This document shows positions 47,899 to 56,460 of a DNA stretch of 64,000 nt, one piece after another. Source of the stretch: Verrucomicrobiota bacterium (lineage in GTDB: Bacteria; Verrucomicrobiota; Verrucomicrobiia; Opitutales; Opitutaceae); assembly GCA_019510185.1 (NCBI GenBank), contig JAEKKV010000011.1, positions 248,001 through 312,000 on the forward strand. The letters run 5' to 3'. The first letter of the stretch is position 1, and the number at the start of each line of letters is the position of its first letter. The position numbers were made by a program, and so were the translations under genes. Below the pieces are notes generated by a model. That model had not been told where the DNA came from. It searched no databases and saw only the letters and a list, made by a program, of their open reading frames with translations.

Positions 47899-47927
47899 GA
47901 AAAGGGAGTGGTGAGAGAAAAAGGGAA

Positions 47928-48239
47928 TCAGCCGCGCAGGCAGACCGGCCGGCGGGCGCGCCGGGGCGCCGGCACCGGGTCAAAGCCGCCGGCGTGCAGC
48001 GGCGTGCAGCGAAGCAGGCGTCGCGCGGCCAGCCAGGCGCCGGTCAACGCGCCATGGGTGCGCACGGCCTCGGCCGCGTAATGCGAGCAGGTGGGGTGGA
48101 ACCGGCAGCCACAGGCAGGACCGAACAGGGCCGGGAGCACGGGCGAGAGCGTGCGCTGGTACAGCCAGACAAGCCCGAGCAGAGCGCGCGCGGGCAGGCG
48201 GGCGACGACGGGAAAAAACTTGAGTGGACGTTCAGACAT
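47928..48239 (-). CDS. yidD: Membrane protein insertion efficiency factor YidD
   Basis: A 103-residue protein of the YidD family: [20 protein letters not shown], then [20 protein letters not shown] with the conserved Cys residues, and [17 protein letters not shown]. It is peripheral to the membrane and aids insertion. It overlaps rnpA by eight bases and precedes yidC by 29, as in most bacteria. The C-terminal extension (Arg/Pro rich) is usual. Confidence 0.95.
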   Translation of the reverse strand: MSERPLKFFPVVARLPARALLGLVWLYQRTLSPVLPALFGPACGCRFHPTCSHYAAEAVRTHGALTGAWLAARRLLRCTPLHAGGFDPVPAPRRARRPVCLRG

Positions 48240-48612
48240 GGGCGGATGGGAAGACCTTGCGGCAGGCCTCTACGAACTTTCGTTCGATCTCGCGATACTC
48301 AAGCCGATTGAGCGAAGTGCGGGCCACGAGAAGGAGATCATACCCCGCGGGCACAAGTTCCTGATGATGCCGAAAAACTTCGCGAAGGCGGCGTTTGGCG
48401 CGGGCGCGTTGCACGGCGATGCCGACGGCGGCGCGTGAAGCGACCACGCCCAAGCGGGCGACCGGCGGAGCCTTGGCCGGTTCGACGGAATCAACCGTCG
48501 CCTGCCGGGCATACCAAAGCGTAAAGGCGCCGCAATCGTGGCGGCGCCCGTGGGTTCTGACATGCTGGAAATCCAACTGGCGCCGCAAATGTTGCTCGGC
48601 GCGAAAACGCAT
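48232..48612 (-). CDS. rnpA: Ribonuclease P protein component
   Basis: A 126-residue RNase P protein that assists the RNA subunit in trimming tRNA 5' ends. [20 protein letters not shown] and [20 protein letters not shown] match the family, with the RNR-type motif represented by [20 protein letters not shown] closes the core. The gene lies 40 bases after rpmH and overlaps yidD. The RNA subunit gene is not in the window. Confidence 0.93.
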   Translation of the reverse strand: MRFRAEQHLRRQLDFQHVRTHGRRHDCGAFTLWYARQATVDSVEPAKAPPVARLGVVASRAAVGIAVQRARAKRRLREVFRHHQELVPAGYDLLLVARTSLNRLEYREIERKFVEACRKVFPSAHV

Positions 48613-48652
48613 GACAGGAAGGAAATAACAGCGCCGGAAAGGCGGCTGCCGT

Positions 48653-48790
48653 TTAGACGACGGTCAACCGCTTGCGGCCTTTGCGGCGACGGTTCGCGAG
48701 AACCGCGCGACCACCTTTGGTGGCTTTGCGGGCACGGAAACCGATCTTGCGGGCGCGCTTTTTGCGGTGCGGGCGAAAGGTGGGCATCAT
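48653..48790 (-). CDS. rpmH: 50S ribosomal protein bL34
   Basis: A 45-residue basic protein, read on the minus strand from the ATG at 48790 (a second ATG at 48787 is equally possible). [19 protein letters not shown] and [20 protein letters not shown], ending in LTVV, are the conserved L34 sequence. It heads the rpmH-rnpA-yidD-yidC order. I looked for dnaA and DnaA boxes next to it, as in many genomes with oriC, and found neither within the window. Confidence 0.95.
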   Translation of the reverse strand: MMPTFRPHRKKRARKIGFRARKATKGGRAVLANRRRKGRKRLTVV

Positions 48791-48924
48791 GAGCTTTTAG
48801 GTGGTTAAGAGGTGACCGAAGTGAACGACCCCGGCGCGGGTGTCAAGGGCGGGTTTGTCGGAAGGCCGGATTGCCTCTGGGAAAACCTCCATGACATTCC
48901 CCCGGGTCTGTGCAGCGTGGCGGG

Positions 48925-49359
48925 ATGCGCATTGCTGTCATCGCCGACACGCACGACCATTATCCTCCGCGGCTGCCGGACTTGCTGGGAGGCGCAGATG
49001 AGATCTGGCACTTGGGCGACGTGTGCGCGCCGGAAACGCTCGTGGAATTTGAAATGACCGACGTGCCGCTGCGGATTGTGCGGGGCAACAACGACGGCTG
49101 GCAGGACTGGCCGCTCACGCTCGATCTGGTGCGGGAGGGCGTGGCGTTCCATCTTGTGCACATTCCGCCCCGGCGCGCCCCGGTGGGGACGCGAGTGGTG
49201 CTGCACGGCCACACGCATGTGCCGCGGGACGAACTCGACGAACGCGGGGTGCGCTGGCTCAATCCGGGCTGCATCTCCTATCCGCGCGCGAAGATCCGCA
49301 GCTTCGCCTGGCTGGATGTGAAGGCGGGGCGCTTTCACTGGGAGACGGTGGAGCTGTGA
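48925..49359 (+). CDS. YfcE/MJ0936-family metallophosphoesterase
   Basis: A 144-residue calcineurin-like phosphoesterase. The dimetal motifs are all there: IAVIADTHDH (DxH), EIWHLGDVC (GDxx), VRGNNDGWQDW (GNxD), and VLHGHTHVPRDE (GHxH). Family members hydrolyse phosphodiesters in vitro; a biological substrate is not settled. ATG at 48925 starts right before the first strand, whereas a GTG five codons earlier is less likely. Divergent from rpmH with 134 bases between. Confidence 0.88.
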   Translation: MRIAVIADTHDHYPPRLPDLLGGADEIWHLGDVCAPETLVEFEMTDVPLRIVRGNNDGWQDWPLTLDLVREGVAFHLVHIPPRRAPVGTRVVLHGHTHVPRDELDERGVRWLNPGCISYPRAKIRSFAWLDVKAGRFHWETVEL

Positions 49360-49423
49360 GACGTGGGAGGCTCAATATGAGTCTGGCGCCGGGCGGACGG
49401 ATGCGTTTACTCGCGGCTCAATC

Positions 49424-50170
49424 GTGAACGATCCGGGGCAACAAAATCTTTTCGGCCTGTTTGCGCCGGAGGCCGGCGTGCACAAGGGCCCCCCTGCGAC
49501 GGAGCGGCCTGACATCGTGTTCGAGCGGAGCCCGCGCGCGCATCGCTACCGGCTCACGCTGCGGCGTGACGGGGTTGCTGTAGCGATTATTCCGTTACGC
49601 GGCAGCGAGCGCGAGGCCCGGGTTTTTGTGGAGGAGCACCGCGAATGGCTGGAGCGCGCTCGGGAGCGGCAGCGCCGGCGGCCGCGCGCGGCCGAGGTGT
49701 GGACGCTGGGCACGCATGTGCTGTGGCGCGGGGAGCTCGCGGAAATCCGCAAGGCGGTCGAGGGCGAGCGTCCGCAGGTCTGCCTGGCGGCGGACGTGTT
49801 TCGTGTGCCGCGGCTGGACGGCGATCTGCGGCCCACGCTGGAGGCGCATTTTTTGCGACTGGCCAAGATCGAGCTGCCCGCGCGCACGTGGGAGCTGGCG
49901 GCCGTGACCGGCATGGAGGTGCGGGAGATCACCGTGCGCAACCAGCGCACGCGCTGGGGGTCATGCTCGGCGGGCGGGGTGATCTCGCTCAATTGGCGGC
50001 TTATCCAGACGCCGGACTTCGTACGCGACTACGTCATTCATCACGAGCTGATGCACCTAAGGGAGATGAACCACTCCGATCGCTTTTGGGCGAGGGTCGA
50101 GGAAGTTTGCGCCGGCTGGCGCGATGCGGAGCACTGGCTCAAGCGCAACGGCTCACTGCTGGGGCTGTAG
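49424..50170 (+). CDS. YgjP-like (DUF45) zinc metallopeptidase
   Basis: A 248-residue protein of the SprT/YgjP group. HHELMHLREMNHSDRFW at about 206-222 gives HExxH (207-211) plus the downstream His and is the YgjP pattern; QRTRWGSCSAGGVISLNWRL just before it is diagnostic. About the first 60 residues fit the family. YgjP-like proteins are poorly characterised, with UTP-related activity reported for some. The start GTG at 49424 is the only full-length choice. It overlaps the convergent histidine kinase gene by 18 bases. Confidence 0.88.
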   Translation: MNDPGQQNLFGLFAPEAGVHKGPPATERPDIVFERSPRAHRYRLTLRRDGVAVAIIPLRGSEREARVFVEEHREWLERARERQRRRPRAAEVWTLGTHVLWRGELAEIRKAVEGERPQVCLAADVFRVPRLDGDLRPTLEAHFLRLAKIELPARTWELAAVTGMEVREITVRNQRTRWGSCSAGGVISLNWRLIQTPDFVRDYVIHHELMHLREMNHSDRFWARVEEVCAGWRDAEHWLKRNGSLLGL

Positions 50171-52285
50171 CGGCCGGGTTCCGACCTGAGCCGGATCGGT
50201 TTTTTCCAGCGCTTTCCGCAGCCGGGCGGCGAGCATTTCGGCGGTGAAGGGCTTGGGCAGAAAACCGGCGAGCCCGCGGCCCACGAAACGGCTGATGGCG
50301 GCCTGCTCGTTGAAGCCGCTCATGAGGATGACGGGAAGATTCGGGATGATCGCTTGCAGGCTGCGCAGGGCTTCTTCGCCGTCCATGCGCGGCATGGTGA
50401 GATCGAGCAGGACGGCGCGGAAGCCTTCCAGGTCAGCGCGGACGATGGCGAGCGCGCTTTCGCCGTCTTCCGCCAGCACGGGGGAGAAACCGAGCTGCGT
50501 CAGCATCGGTTCGATGACCGAGCGCACGGCCGGCTCGTCGTCCACGACAAGAATGCGGCCTTGCCCGCGCCATATTTCCGCGGGAGCGGAGGGTGTTTCC
50601 GTCGTGACCGCCGCTTCGGTGGTGACGGGGAGCAAGATGATGAAGGTGGTGCCGACGGCGGGCTCGCTTTTGACCTGAATCGATCCCTTGTGGCCGCGCA
50701 CGATGCCCTGCACGGCGGCAAGACCGAGGCCGCGGCCGGCGAACTTGGTGGTGAAAAACGGATCGAAAATGCGCGCTTGGGTTTCCGCGGACATGCCTTC
50801 GCCGTCGTCGGTCACCGTCAACACCAGGTAATCGCCTGCTTCGAGATCTCCGGAGGGCGTTTGCACCTGGGCGTTGGCAACTTTCACGCAGGAGGTTCGC
50901 ACGGTCACGACACCCGCGCGGTCGCCGATGGCCTCGGAGGCGTTGATCACAAGGTTCATTAGCACCTGCCGGATCTGAGTGGCGTCGCCGGAAAACGCCG
51001 GGAGTCCGGGGGAGAGTTTAAGCTCGAGCGTCACCTTTTTGCTCGCGGAGATCGCGAGCATGCGCGCGGTTTCCTCGATCAAGCGGTTGAGATCGAGCGG
51101 TTGAATGATGAAGCGGCCTTTGCCGGCGTAGGCGAGCAGCTGCTTGCACAGTTCGGCGGCGCGGAGCGCGGCCTGCTCGATGCGGTTGATGGAGGCGACG
51201 AGGTGTTTCTTTTCCGGGGCGAGTTCGATGCGGGCAAGGCTGGCATTACCCAGGATACCGGTGAGGAGGTTGTTGAAATCGTGTGCGATGCCGCCGGAGA
51301 GGACGCCGAGGCTTTCCAGCTTTTGGGTTTCCTGCAACCGGCGCTCGAAGAGGAGCCGATCCCGGTCGGCCTTGTTCCGCTCCGTGACATCCATGAATGT
51401 GGCGAGGCATCCGCGCACGGCGCCGGTTTCATTGTGCAGGGGCACGGCGTTGACCAGAAGATCGATCCGGCGCCCATCGGCGCGCGCCACGACTTCCTCG
51501 AAATTGAGCATGGGGATGTTGTTCGCGGCGGCCCGTTGCATGGGCAGCTCTTCCGGACGGAGTTTACGGCCGTTTTGGAGGATCTCGAAAGGCGTCTGCG
51601 ATCGACCGGCGGGTGCGGAGAGGGAGATATTGCTGCGAGGCGGGGTGCCGAGCATCACGTCGAGCGCGCGATTGGAGCGGATGACCTGGCAGGCGGGATC
51701 CTCGCCGATGCCAATGCCGACAGGGAGGAGATCGAGCAGGGTTTGCAGCTCGTCGACGCGCCGCTGGAGCACCTCATTGAGGCGGCGCACCTCGTCCTCG
51801 GCCTGGCGGCGCTGGTGCGCCTCGGTGTGGAGGCGTTCGTTGGCCGCCGTGATGTCGGCGGTGCGCAGGCGCACGCGTTCCTCGAGTTCCGCGTTGAGGC
51901 GGCGCAGGTCTTCGTGGCTGGGAAGGGAAAGGGCCAGCGGCACGATGCGCACAAGCGCGATGGCGGAGGCGAGGGAGATGGCGGCGGTGGCCGCCTTGAC
52001 CCAGCCTGAAAGCCAGTAGGCCGGATACCACAGCGTCAGCACGTCCAGAATATGGGTGGTGCCGCAGGCCACGATGAAGGCCCCGAACATCAGGAAAAGC
52101 GCGGGGAAGGGGACGTCGTTTCGCTTGCGTACGAAATAGAGAATGAGCAGCGGGATCGAATAATAGGACAGGGCGATCAGCGAGTCCGAGATGGCGTGCA
52201 GCGCCATGAGGTCCGATTGCCAAAGATAACATTGCCCATGCGGCATAAACGCCCCGCCACAAAGGTCCGTAAGCCAAGTTAGCAT
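50153..52285 (-). CDS. Hybrid histidine kinase with ETR1-like ethylene-binding domain
   Basis: A 710-residue sensor kinase. Residues 25-115 form three helices matching the ethylene-binding module of ETR1 and bacterial homologues such as Synechocystis SynEtr1. All five ligand/copper residues align with the same spacing: Asp34, Tyr41, Ile71, Cys74 and His78 (ETR1 Asp25, Tyr32, Ile62, Cys65, His69). A coiled coil (120-180), PAS (183-303), HisKA with His335 (GGIAHDFNN), HATPase (NLVINASEA, DDGEGM, GLGLAAVQG) and receiver (Asp628, Lys678) follow. I start it at 52285, where the family motif FMPHGQCYLWQ begins soon after. Confidence 0.92.
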   Translation of the reverse strand: MLTWLTDLCGGAFMPHGQCYLWQSDLMALHAISDSLIALSYYSIPLLILYFVRKRNDVPFPALFLMFGAFIVACGTTHILDVLTLWYPAYWLSGWVKAATAAISLASAIALVRIVPLALSLPSHEDLRRLNAELEERVRLRTADITAANERLHTEAHQRRQAEDEVRRLNEVLQRRVDELQTLLDLLPVGIGIGEDPACQVIRSNRALDVMLGTPPRSNISLSAPAGRSQTPFEILQNGRKLRPEELPMQRAAANNIPMLNFEEVVARADGRRIDLLVNAVPLHNETGAVRGCLATFMDVTERNKADRDRLLFERRLQETQKLESLGVLSGGIAHDFNNLLTGILGNASLARIELAPEKKHLVASINRIEQAALRAAELCKQLLAYAGKGRFIIQPLDLNRLIEETARMLAISASKKVTLELKLSPGLPAFSGDATQIRQVLMNLVINASEAIGDRAGVVTVRTSCVKVANAQVQTPSGDLEAGDYLVLTVTDDGEGMSAETQARIFDPFFTTKFAGRGLGLAAVQGIVRGHKGSIQVKSEPAVGTTFIILLPVTTEAAVTTETPSAPAEIWRGQGRILVVDDEPAVRSVIEPMLTQLGFSPVLAEDGESALAIVRADLEGFRAVLLDLTMPRMDGEEALRSLQAIIPNLPVILMSGFNEQAAISRFVGRGLAGFLPKPFTAEMLAARLRKALEKTDPAQVGTRPLQPQQ

Positions 52286-52459
52286 GGGTAATAGGGGTTG
52301 GCTTGCAATATCGTGGCCGACAGAAGGAAGGCAACGTAAGAACCTTAGGGTGAAACCCCGAGACGCCCTTGCGAATAACGTGTTGGCAACTTCGAGGAAC
52401 TTCCGGTTGCGTTTGCCCGGGGTCGGATCGACTTTCGCCACGCCCGCCATGACTCACGC

Positions 52460-53395
52460 ATGCAAACCGACCCCTTCACCGGACGACCGACCTGCATCCA
52501 AGGCGGACGGCTCCCGTCCGACGAAGAACGACGTGCGCTTCAACACGATCACCGGCGAAGATTGGAAGCGCTCGCTCGCTTCGGCGCGGCAGCGGCGCGC
52601 GTCGGCATCGGAACGGATCCGGACGATGACCTCGTCCTCTGGGAATCCGACGAAATAGCCCTGCTGGCCCAGGCCGATCCGCTCTGGCGCGAACTCCACG
52701 AGGCGGCGGCGGCCTTCCGCCAGCTTCTCCCGATCATTTCGCTGGAGGACTTTGGCTTTCCGGAGGAGGTGGAGGATCTGCTGGCGGAGTGCGGCCCCCG
52801 GCTTCGGCCGATCAGCAGCGGAGTGGAGGCCACCGCTTTCGAGGCGGAGGACCACTCGATCTACAAGTTCTTCATGCCTCGCCCCAATGGCTGCATCGGG
52901 GGCACGTTTAGTTTTCGCCGGGGCGAGGAGATCGCCCTGCTGGCCGAGGCCGCCGACGGGAGCTACCGGGCGATGCTGGAGAAATTCGATCTGATCGTGC
53001 GACTGGATGGCATGCCCACGGAGGTTGTCGGCGTGACGCGACGGGAAGGCGTGCTGGTTACGAAGCAGACGTTGGGCGCGCTATTGGCCGAGGGCGCGGA
53101 CACCTCGCGGGTGCAGCCGGCTCCGCTCATTCCGATTCCGTCGCGGTTTCTGCGGGCGCATCGCGACCATCCGAGGCTCTATTTCGTGGACGGCCGGCCA
53201 TGGCTGGTGGCCGACTTGCACTCGAAAAATCTGGTGCGCGCGATCGACGGAAGGCTGCGCGCGATCGATCTTTTGGCGGCACCGCTGCCCGACGGGCTCG
53301 TGGCCAAGGAGCCTTTGCTCGTCGACTGGCTGGAACGGGCGCGGCTCGATCCCGGGGCGTGTTTGCTCAGGCCGGTGAGCGATGAGGAGCTTTGA
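52460..53395 (+). CDS. Unrecognised protein with weak protein-kinase-like features
   Basis: A 311-residue protein I cannot place in a family. About 118-140 (ISSGVEATAFEAEDHSIYKF) has a Gly loop, a strand and a Lys (about 136) as in a kinase N-lobe. Near the C-terminus VADLHSKNLV and LRAIDLLAAP resemble a catalytic Asp-x-x-x-x-Asn loop and a metal Asp. The resemblance to polyvalent or atypical kinase domains is tentative. It is divergent from the histidine kinase (174 bases between the starts) and convergent with the peroxiredoxin gene. Confidence 0.55.
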   Translation: MQTDPFTGRPTCIQGGRLPSDEERRALQHDHRRRLEALARFGAAAARVGIGTDPDDDLVLWESDEIALLAQADPLWRELHEAAAAFRQLLPIISLEDFGFPEEVEDLLAECGPRLRPISSGVEATAFEAEDHSIYKFFMPRPNGCIGGTFSFRRGEEIALLAEAADGSYRAMLEKFDLIVRLDGMPTEVVGVTRREGVLVTKQTLGALLAEGADTSRVQPAPLIPIPSRFLRAHRDHPRLYFVDGRPWLVADLHSKNLVRAIDGRLRAIDLLAAPLPDGLVAKEPLLVDWLERARLDPGACLLRPVSDEEL

Positions 53396-53416
53396 AATCG
53401 GCGCTCCGGCGCCGGA

Positions 53417-53920
53417 TCACGGGTTGCTCGCCAGGAAACCCAGAATGTCCTGCGCCTGCTTGGTGGTGGAGCCTTTGTGGTCGGCGTAGACGATCTTGCC
53501 GCCTTTGACGAGGTAGGCCTGACGGCTGGCAAACATCACTCCGCTCTGACCGAAAGCTTTGATGACTTTCTTATCGGTGTCGGCGATCAGGGTGAACGGA
53601 AACTTTTCGGCGTCCTTGAATTTCTTCTGGGTTTCAACGGTGTCCGTGCTCACGCCGATGACGGCCACGCCTTTTTTCACCAGCGCCTCGTAGCTGTCGC
53701 GCAGCGAGCAGCCTTGGGCGGTGCAGCCGCCGGTGAAGGCTTTGGGGTAGAAATAGACGAGCGTGTAGGTGTTCTGCTGGTAAACGTCGGCGAAGTTGAG
53801 TGTCGCGCCGGTTTCGGTGGTGGCGGTGACCGCGGGGGCCTCAGCGCCGACATTGAGCGGTTCCGCGCGGAGGAAGGAGAACATGGCGCAAAAAAGAGAA
53901 AGGAGGAAAACGCGTTTCAT
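53417..53920 (-). CDS. Exported peroxiredoxin (AhpC/TSA, BCP-like)
   Basis: A 167-residue thiol peroxidase with a signal peptide (MKRVFLLSLFCAMFSFLRA). LVYFYPKAFTGGCTAQGCSL holds the peroxidatic Cys (GGC, where PGC is more common) and a second Cys five residues on, as in BCP/PrxQ with an intrahelical resolving Cys; Arg in VMFASRQAYLV matches the active-site Arg. It would reduce hydroperoxides in the periplasm. I start it at 53920 since the longer open frame to 54001 would precede the signal peptide. Confidence 0.88.
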   Translation of the reverse strand: MKRVFLLSLFCAMFSFLRAEPLNVGAEAPAVTATTETGATLNFADVYQQNTYTLVYFYPKAFTGGCTAQGCSLRDSYEALVKKGVAVIGVSTDTVETQKKFKDAEKFPFTLIADTDKKVIKAFGQSGVMFASRQAYLVKGGKIVYADHKGSTTKQAQDILGFLASNP

Positions 53921-53988
53921 AACCGGGTGGACAGTGTTTGCGTGCGCGGAGTTCCGCAAGCCTTCGGGAAGGCCCGGGATGAAACGTT

Positions 53989-56388
53989 TTATTCGCGCCA
54001 AGGATGACCTGATTGGTAGACGAGAAACTGGGCGTTCAACCGGACGGCGAGCGCCTCGTCGCCGGCGTCCTCGGCCAGCTCAATGGCGTGCAAGATGGCT
54101 CCATTCGCCTCGGGGAAGCGTCCGTTTTCTGCAAAGGCCGCCGCGAGCGCGCCACGCGCCTTTGCATCCAGCGGTCGCGCATGCACGGCGAGGTTGGCCA
54201 AGCGGAGCGCCTCGGAACCGTCGCGCAAAGTGGCTTCGCGCGAGGTGGCCAGCAGCCACGCCAGCAGGGCGGCGCTCTCCGGATGATTTTTCGCCGCTGC
54301 GGCCGTGAAGCTTTTCCTCGCGAGGGAGGCATCGCCGGCCTCCAGTTGAAACAGGCCGATCTGGTAAAAGGCGTCCGCAACCGGCTGGTCAAAGTCGACG
54401 GCGAAGAGAAAGGTCTGAGCCTTCAGCCGCAGGAATTCCAAGGGCACATGATAGGAAATCGGACGCAGCCATATCGGCACCCGATGCTCCACCAGCAGCC
54501 GGTACCCAAAGGTCTTCCGCACGTCGGCGGGCGCCGCCTCGGGGTGCAGGATATGAAAATATTCCGGCAGAAAACTATAGTCCGAGATCATCGCGATATG
54601 CGTGATGCCCCGCAGACGGATGCGCCGCGCGGCCTCCGCGTCGTCGAAGGCGCTGAAAATCTCCGCCGCTTCACGCAGGCCTTCGTAATTTTCCCAATAC
54701 AGCGTGCCGAGCGTCTTGAAGCGGCCGTAATAACCGATCGCGGTCGAAGCGTTGGGGCTGGCCAGCAGGACGATCTCGCCGACGGGCTTGTCCTGGCGAA
54801 GATGCTGCGCGCAATCGCGGTAGAGCAGCTGCATGGCCTCGCCGGCCTGCACGTCGTGTTTCGATTCCACCAGCAGCCGCTCCTTCACCAGAATCCAGGG
54901 CGCGGGAAGATAGAGCAGCGCACAAACACCCAGCACCGCCGCGCCCCGCCGCCAAGCCGGCGCAGTTTCGCGCCAGGTTGAAAACCAAGCGGCGAGCAAA
55001 ACGAGCACGAGCGCGATCTGCATTCCGCTGGCGGTGAGCAACCACCGCGTCTGCCACCAGCCGAGTGCGGTGGCGGGCAGCGCCATCGCTCCGGTGAAAA
55101 TCACCAACGCCCGTGCCGCCGGCGCCAATCGGCGGGTGAGGAACCATCCCGCCGCCAAGAACGGCAGCAGGTGAACGCCGGCATGATCGCGGTCCGCCAG
55201 CCAACCCAGTCGATGCATCCGCGTCCACAGGGGCTGGAACTCATCGATCTCCGCGTGCAGCCGCGCCATGAACGGATCGGCGGGCAGGAACCAGGCGCCG
55301 CCGCCCAAGAGGAGAGCGGCGGGCGCCGCCGCCACGGCGAGCAGCGCGAGCAGAACGGTGTGCACGGCGGGACGGGCGGCATTTTGCCTCCAGGCGAGAA
55401 CGCAGGCGACCAGTTCGCCGCCGCCCAGCCACGCGAGACTGTAGAGCGGGTGGTTGACCTCCAGACGCATCGCGAAGTGATGCGGCGCGTATTCGAGCAA
55501 ATAAAAAAGAAAGCTGACGGCCGCGCCCACGCGACCCCACCGCCGCCACGCCGCCGGTGAAGCCACCGCGCCGGCCGCGCGCAAGTCCCGGCCCGCGAAG
55601 AGAGCTGCCGCCACGCCGGCCAGACCGGTGAGCGCAATGGGCACGACCAAGGAGGCGGCGCTGATCCACAGGCCGGCCGCTCCGCATACCGCCGACACGG
55701 TGGCGGCGCGGAGAGCCTCGCCCTCCGAGGCGGGCAAGAGGCGATCGGCGCCGGAGTCTTGCCCGTCCCGTGCTCGCCACCAGCCGGCGCCCATGAAAAC
55801 GGCACCGAGGGCGAGTCCCAGAATCGTCGCGCTGATGATCCCGTGATGGTCCGGATAAGCGGGATAAAAACCCTCGTAGAAACCGCGATGGCCGGCGATG
55901 GCCAGCGCCACGATCACCGCTCCGGTCGCGCCGTGACGGCGGCAGGCCCAGGCGGAAAAACCGCCGAGCACGAGCAGCAGCACCGGCAGATTGGCCCAGC
56001 GCGCGGCCTGCTCAATGGCGGCGGACAGAGATTCGCTCGTGGCGGCGGCGCGCATTTTCCCCATCAAGACCAGCCACCAGGCCCAGCCGGAATTCCAATG
56101 CACCTCCCGGCCGGCTGGCGCGTTATCGAGGTCGGTTTCACGCAGGCGCAGGTTATTTCCCTCGGCCAAAGCGAGCGAATGGCGGATCCATGTCTGGCCG
56201 TCGGCGGCAAAACCTTGCGAAATCTGCTGCAGGGGCGCGCTAAGAGTTTCGTCGTGCAGGCGTATGGCGGTTACGCGCGTGAGGTAAATGTCGATCAGCT
56301 TGGCGTGCAGCATGAGAAAACCCGCGCCGATAAGCACGGCGGCAAGCCATGCGAACCAACGGGCGCGGTGTCCTGTGCAGGGGGGCAT
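53989..56388 (-). CDS. STT3-like GT-C membrane protein with C-terminal TPR-like tail
   Basis: A 799-residue protein with about twelve helices in residues 10-500. The first outside loop carries RETDLDNAPAGREVHWNS, and YPAYPDHHGIISATILG matches the acidic/His motif of oligosaccharyltransferase STT3/PglB-like enzymes; these are weak but consistent hints of lipid-linked oligosaccharide transfer. A soluble region (about 540-690) is followed by tetratricopeptide-like helices (about 690-790). ATG at 56388 has AGGA five bases before it; an earlier ATG at 56457 is less likely. No glycan cluster is adjacent. Confidence 0.65.
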   Translation of the reverse strand: MPPCTGHRARWFAWLAAVLIGAGFLMLHAKLIDIYLTRVTAIRLHDETLSAPLQQISQGFAADGQTWIRHSLALAEGNNLRLRETDLDNAPAGREVHWNSGWAWWLVLMGKMRAAATSESLSAAIEQAARWANLPVLLLVLGGFSAWACRRHGATGAVIVALAIAGHRGFYEGFYPAYPDHHGIISATILGLALGAVFMGAGWWRARDGQDSGADRLLPASEGEALRAATVSAVCGAAGLWISAASLVVPIALTGLAGVAAALFAGRDLRAAGAVASPAAWRRWGRVGAAVSFLFYLLEYAPHHFAMRLEVNHPLYSLAWLGGGELVACVLAWRQNAARPAVHTVLLALLAVAAAPAALLLGGGAWFLPADPFMARLHAEIDEFQPLWTRMHRLGWLADRDHAGVHLLPFLAAGWFLTRRLAPAARALVIFTGAMALPATALGWWQTRWLLTASGMQIALVLVLLAAWFSTWRETAPAWRRGAAVLGVCALLYLPAPWILVKERLLVESKHDVQAGEAMQLLYRDCAQHLRQDKPVGEIVLLASPNASTAIGYYGRFKTLGTLYWENYEGLREAAEIFSAFDDAEAARRIRLRGITHIAMISDYSFLPEYFHILHPEAAPADVRKTFGYRLLVEHRVPIWLRPISYHVPLEFLRLKAQTFLFAVDFDQPVADAFYQIGLFQLEAGDASLARKSFTAAAAKNHPESAALLAWLLATSREATLRDGSEALRLANLAVHARPLDAKARGALAAAFAENGRFPEANGAILHAIELAEDAGDEALAVRLNAQFLVYQSGHPWRE

Positions 56389-56460
56389 GGTTTTCCTGTG
56401 GCGGAGCGACGCAGGGGAGGCCAGCCAAATGCCGCGATTGAGGGCACCCTCGTCCAAACA

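Noticed and set aside
45232..48081. Long plus-strand open frame of 949 codons
   Set aside because: It lies antisense to yebC and yidC, whose protein sequences are unmistakable; high GC leaves the opposite frame open, and its translation is Gly/Glu/Val-rich without domains.
48791..48924. Replication origin beside rpmH
   Set aside because: rpmH often adjoins dnaA and oriC, but no dnaA gene and no TTATCCACA-type boxes are present here.
52286..52459. Riboswitch-like sequence upstream of the hybrid histidine kinase
   Set aside because: Some stretches on the minus strand (CGCAAGGGCGTC, GGGGTTTCACCC) recall c-di-GMP riboswitches, but I could not fit them to the consensus stems.
53396..53416. GGCGCTCCGGCGCC hairpin between two convergent genes as a terminator
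   Set aside because: Short stem, no T-run on either strand.
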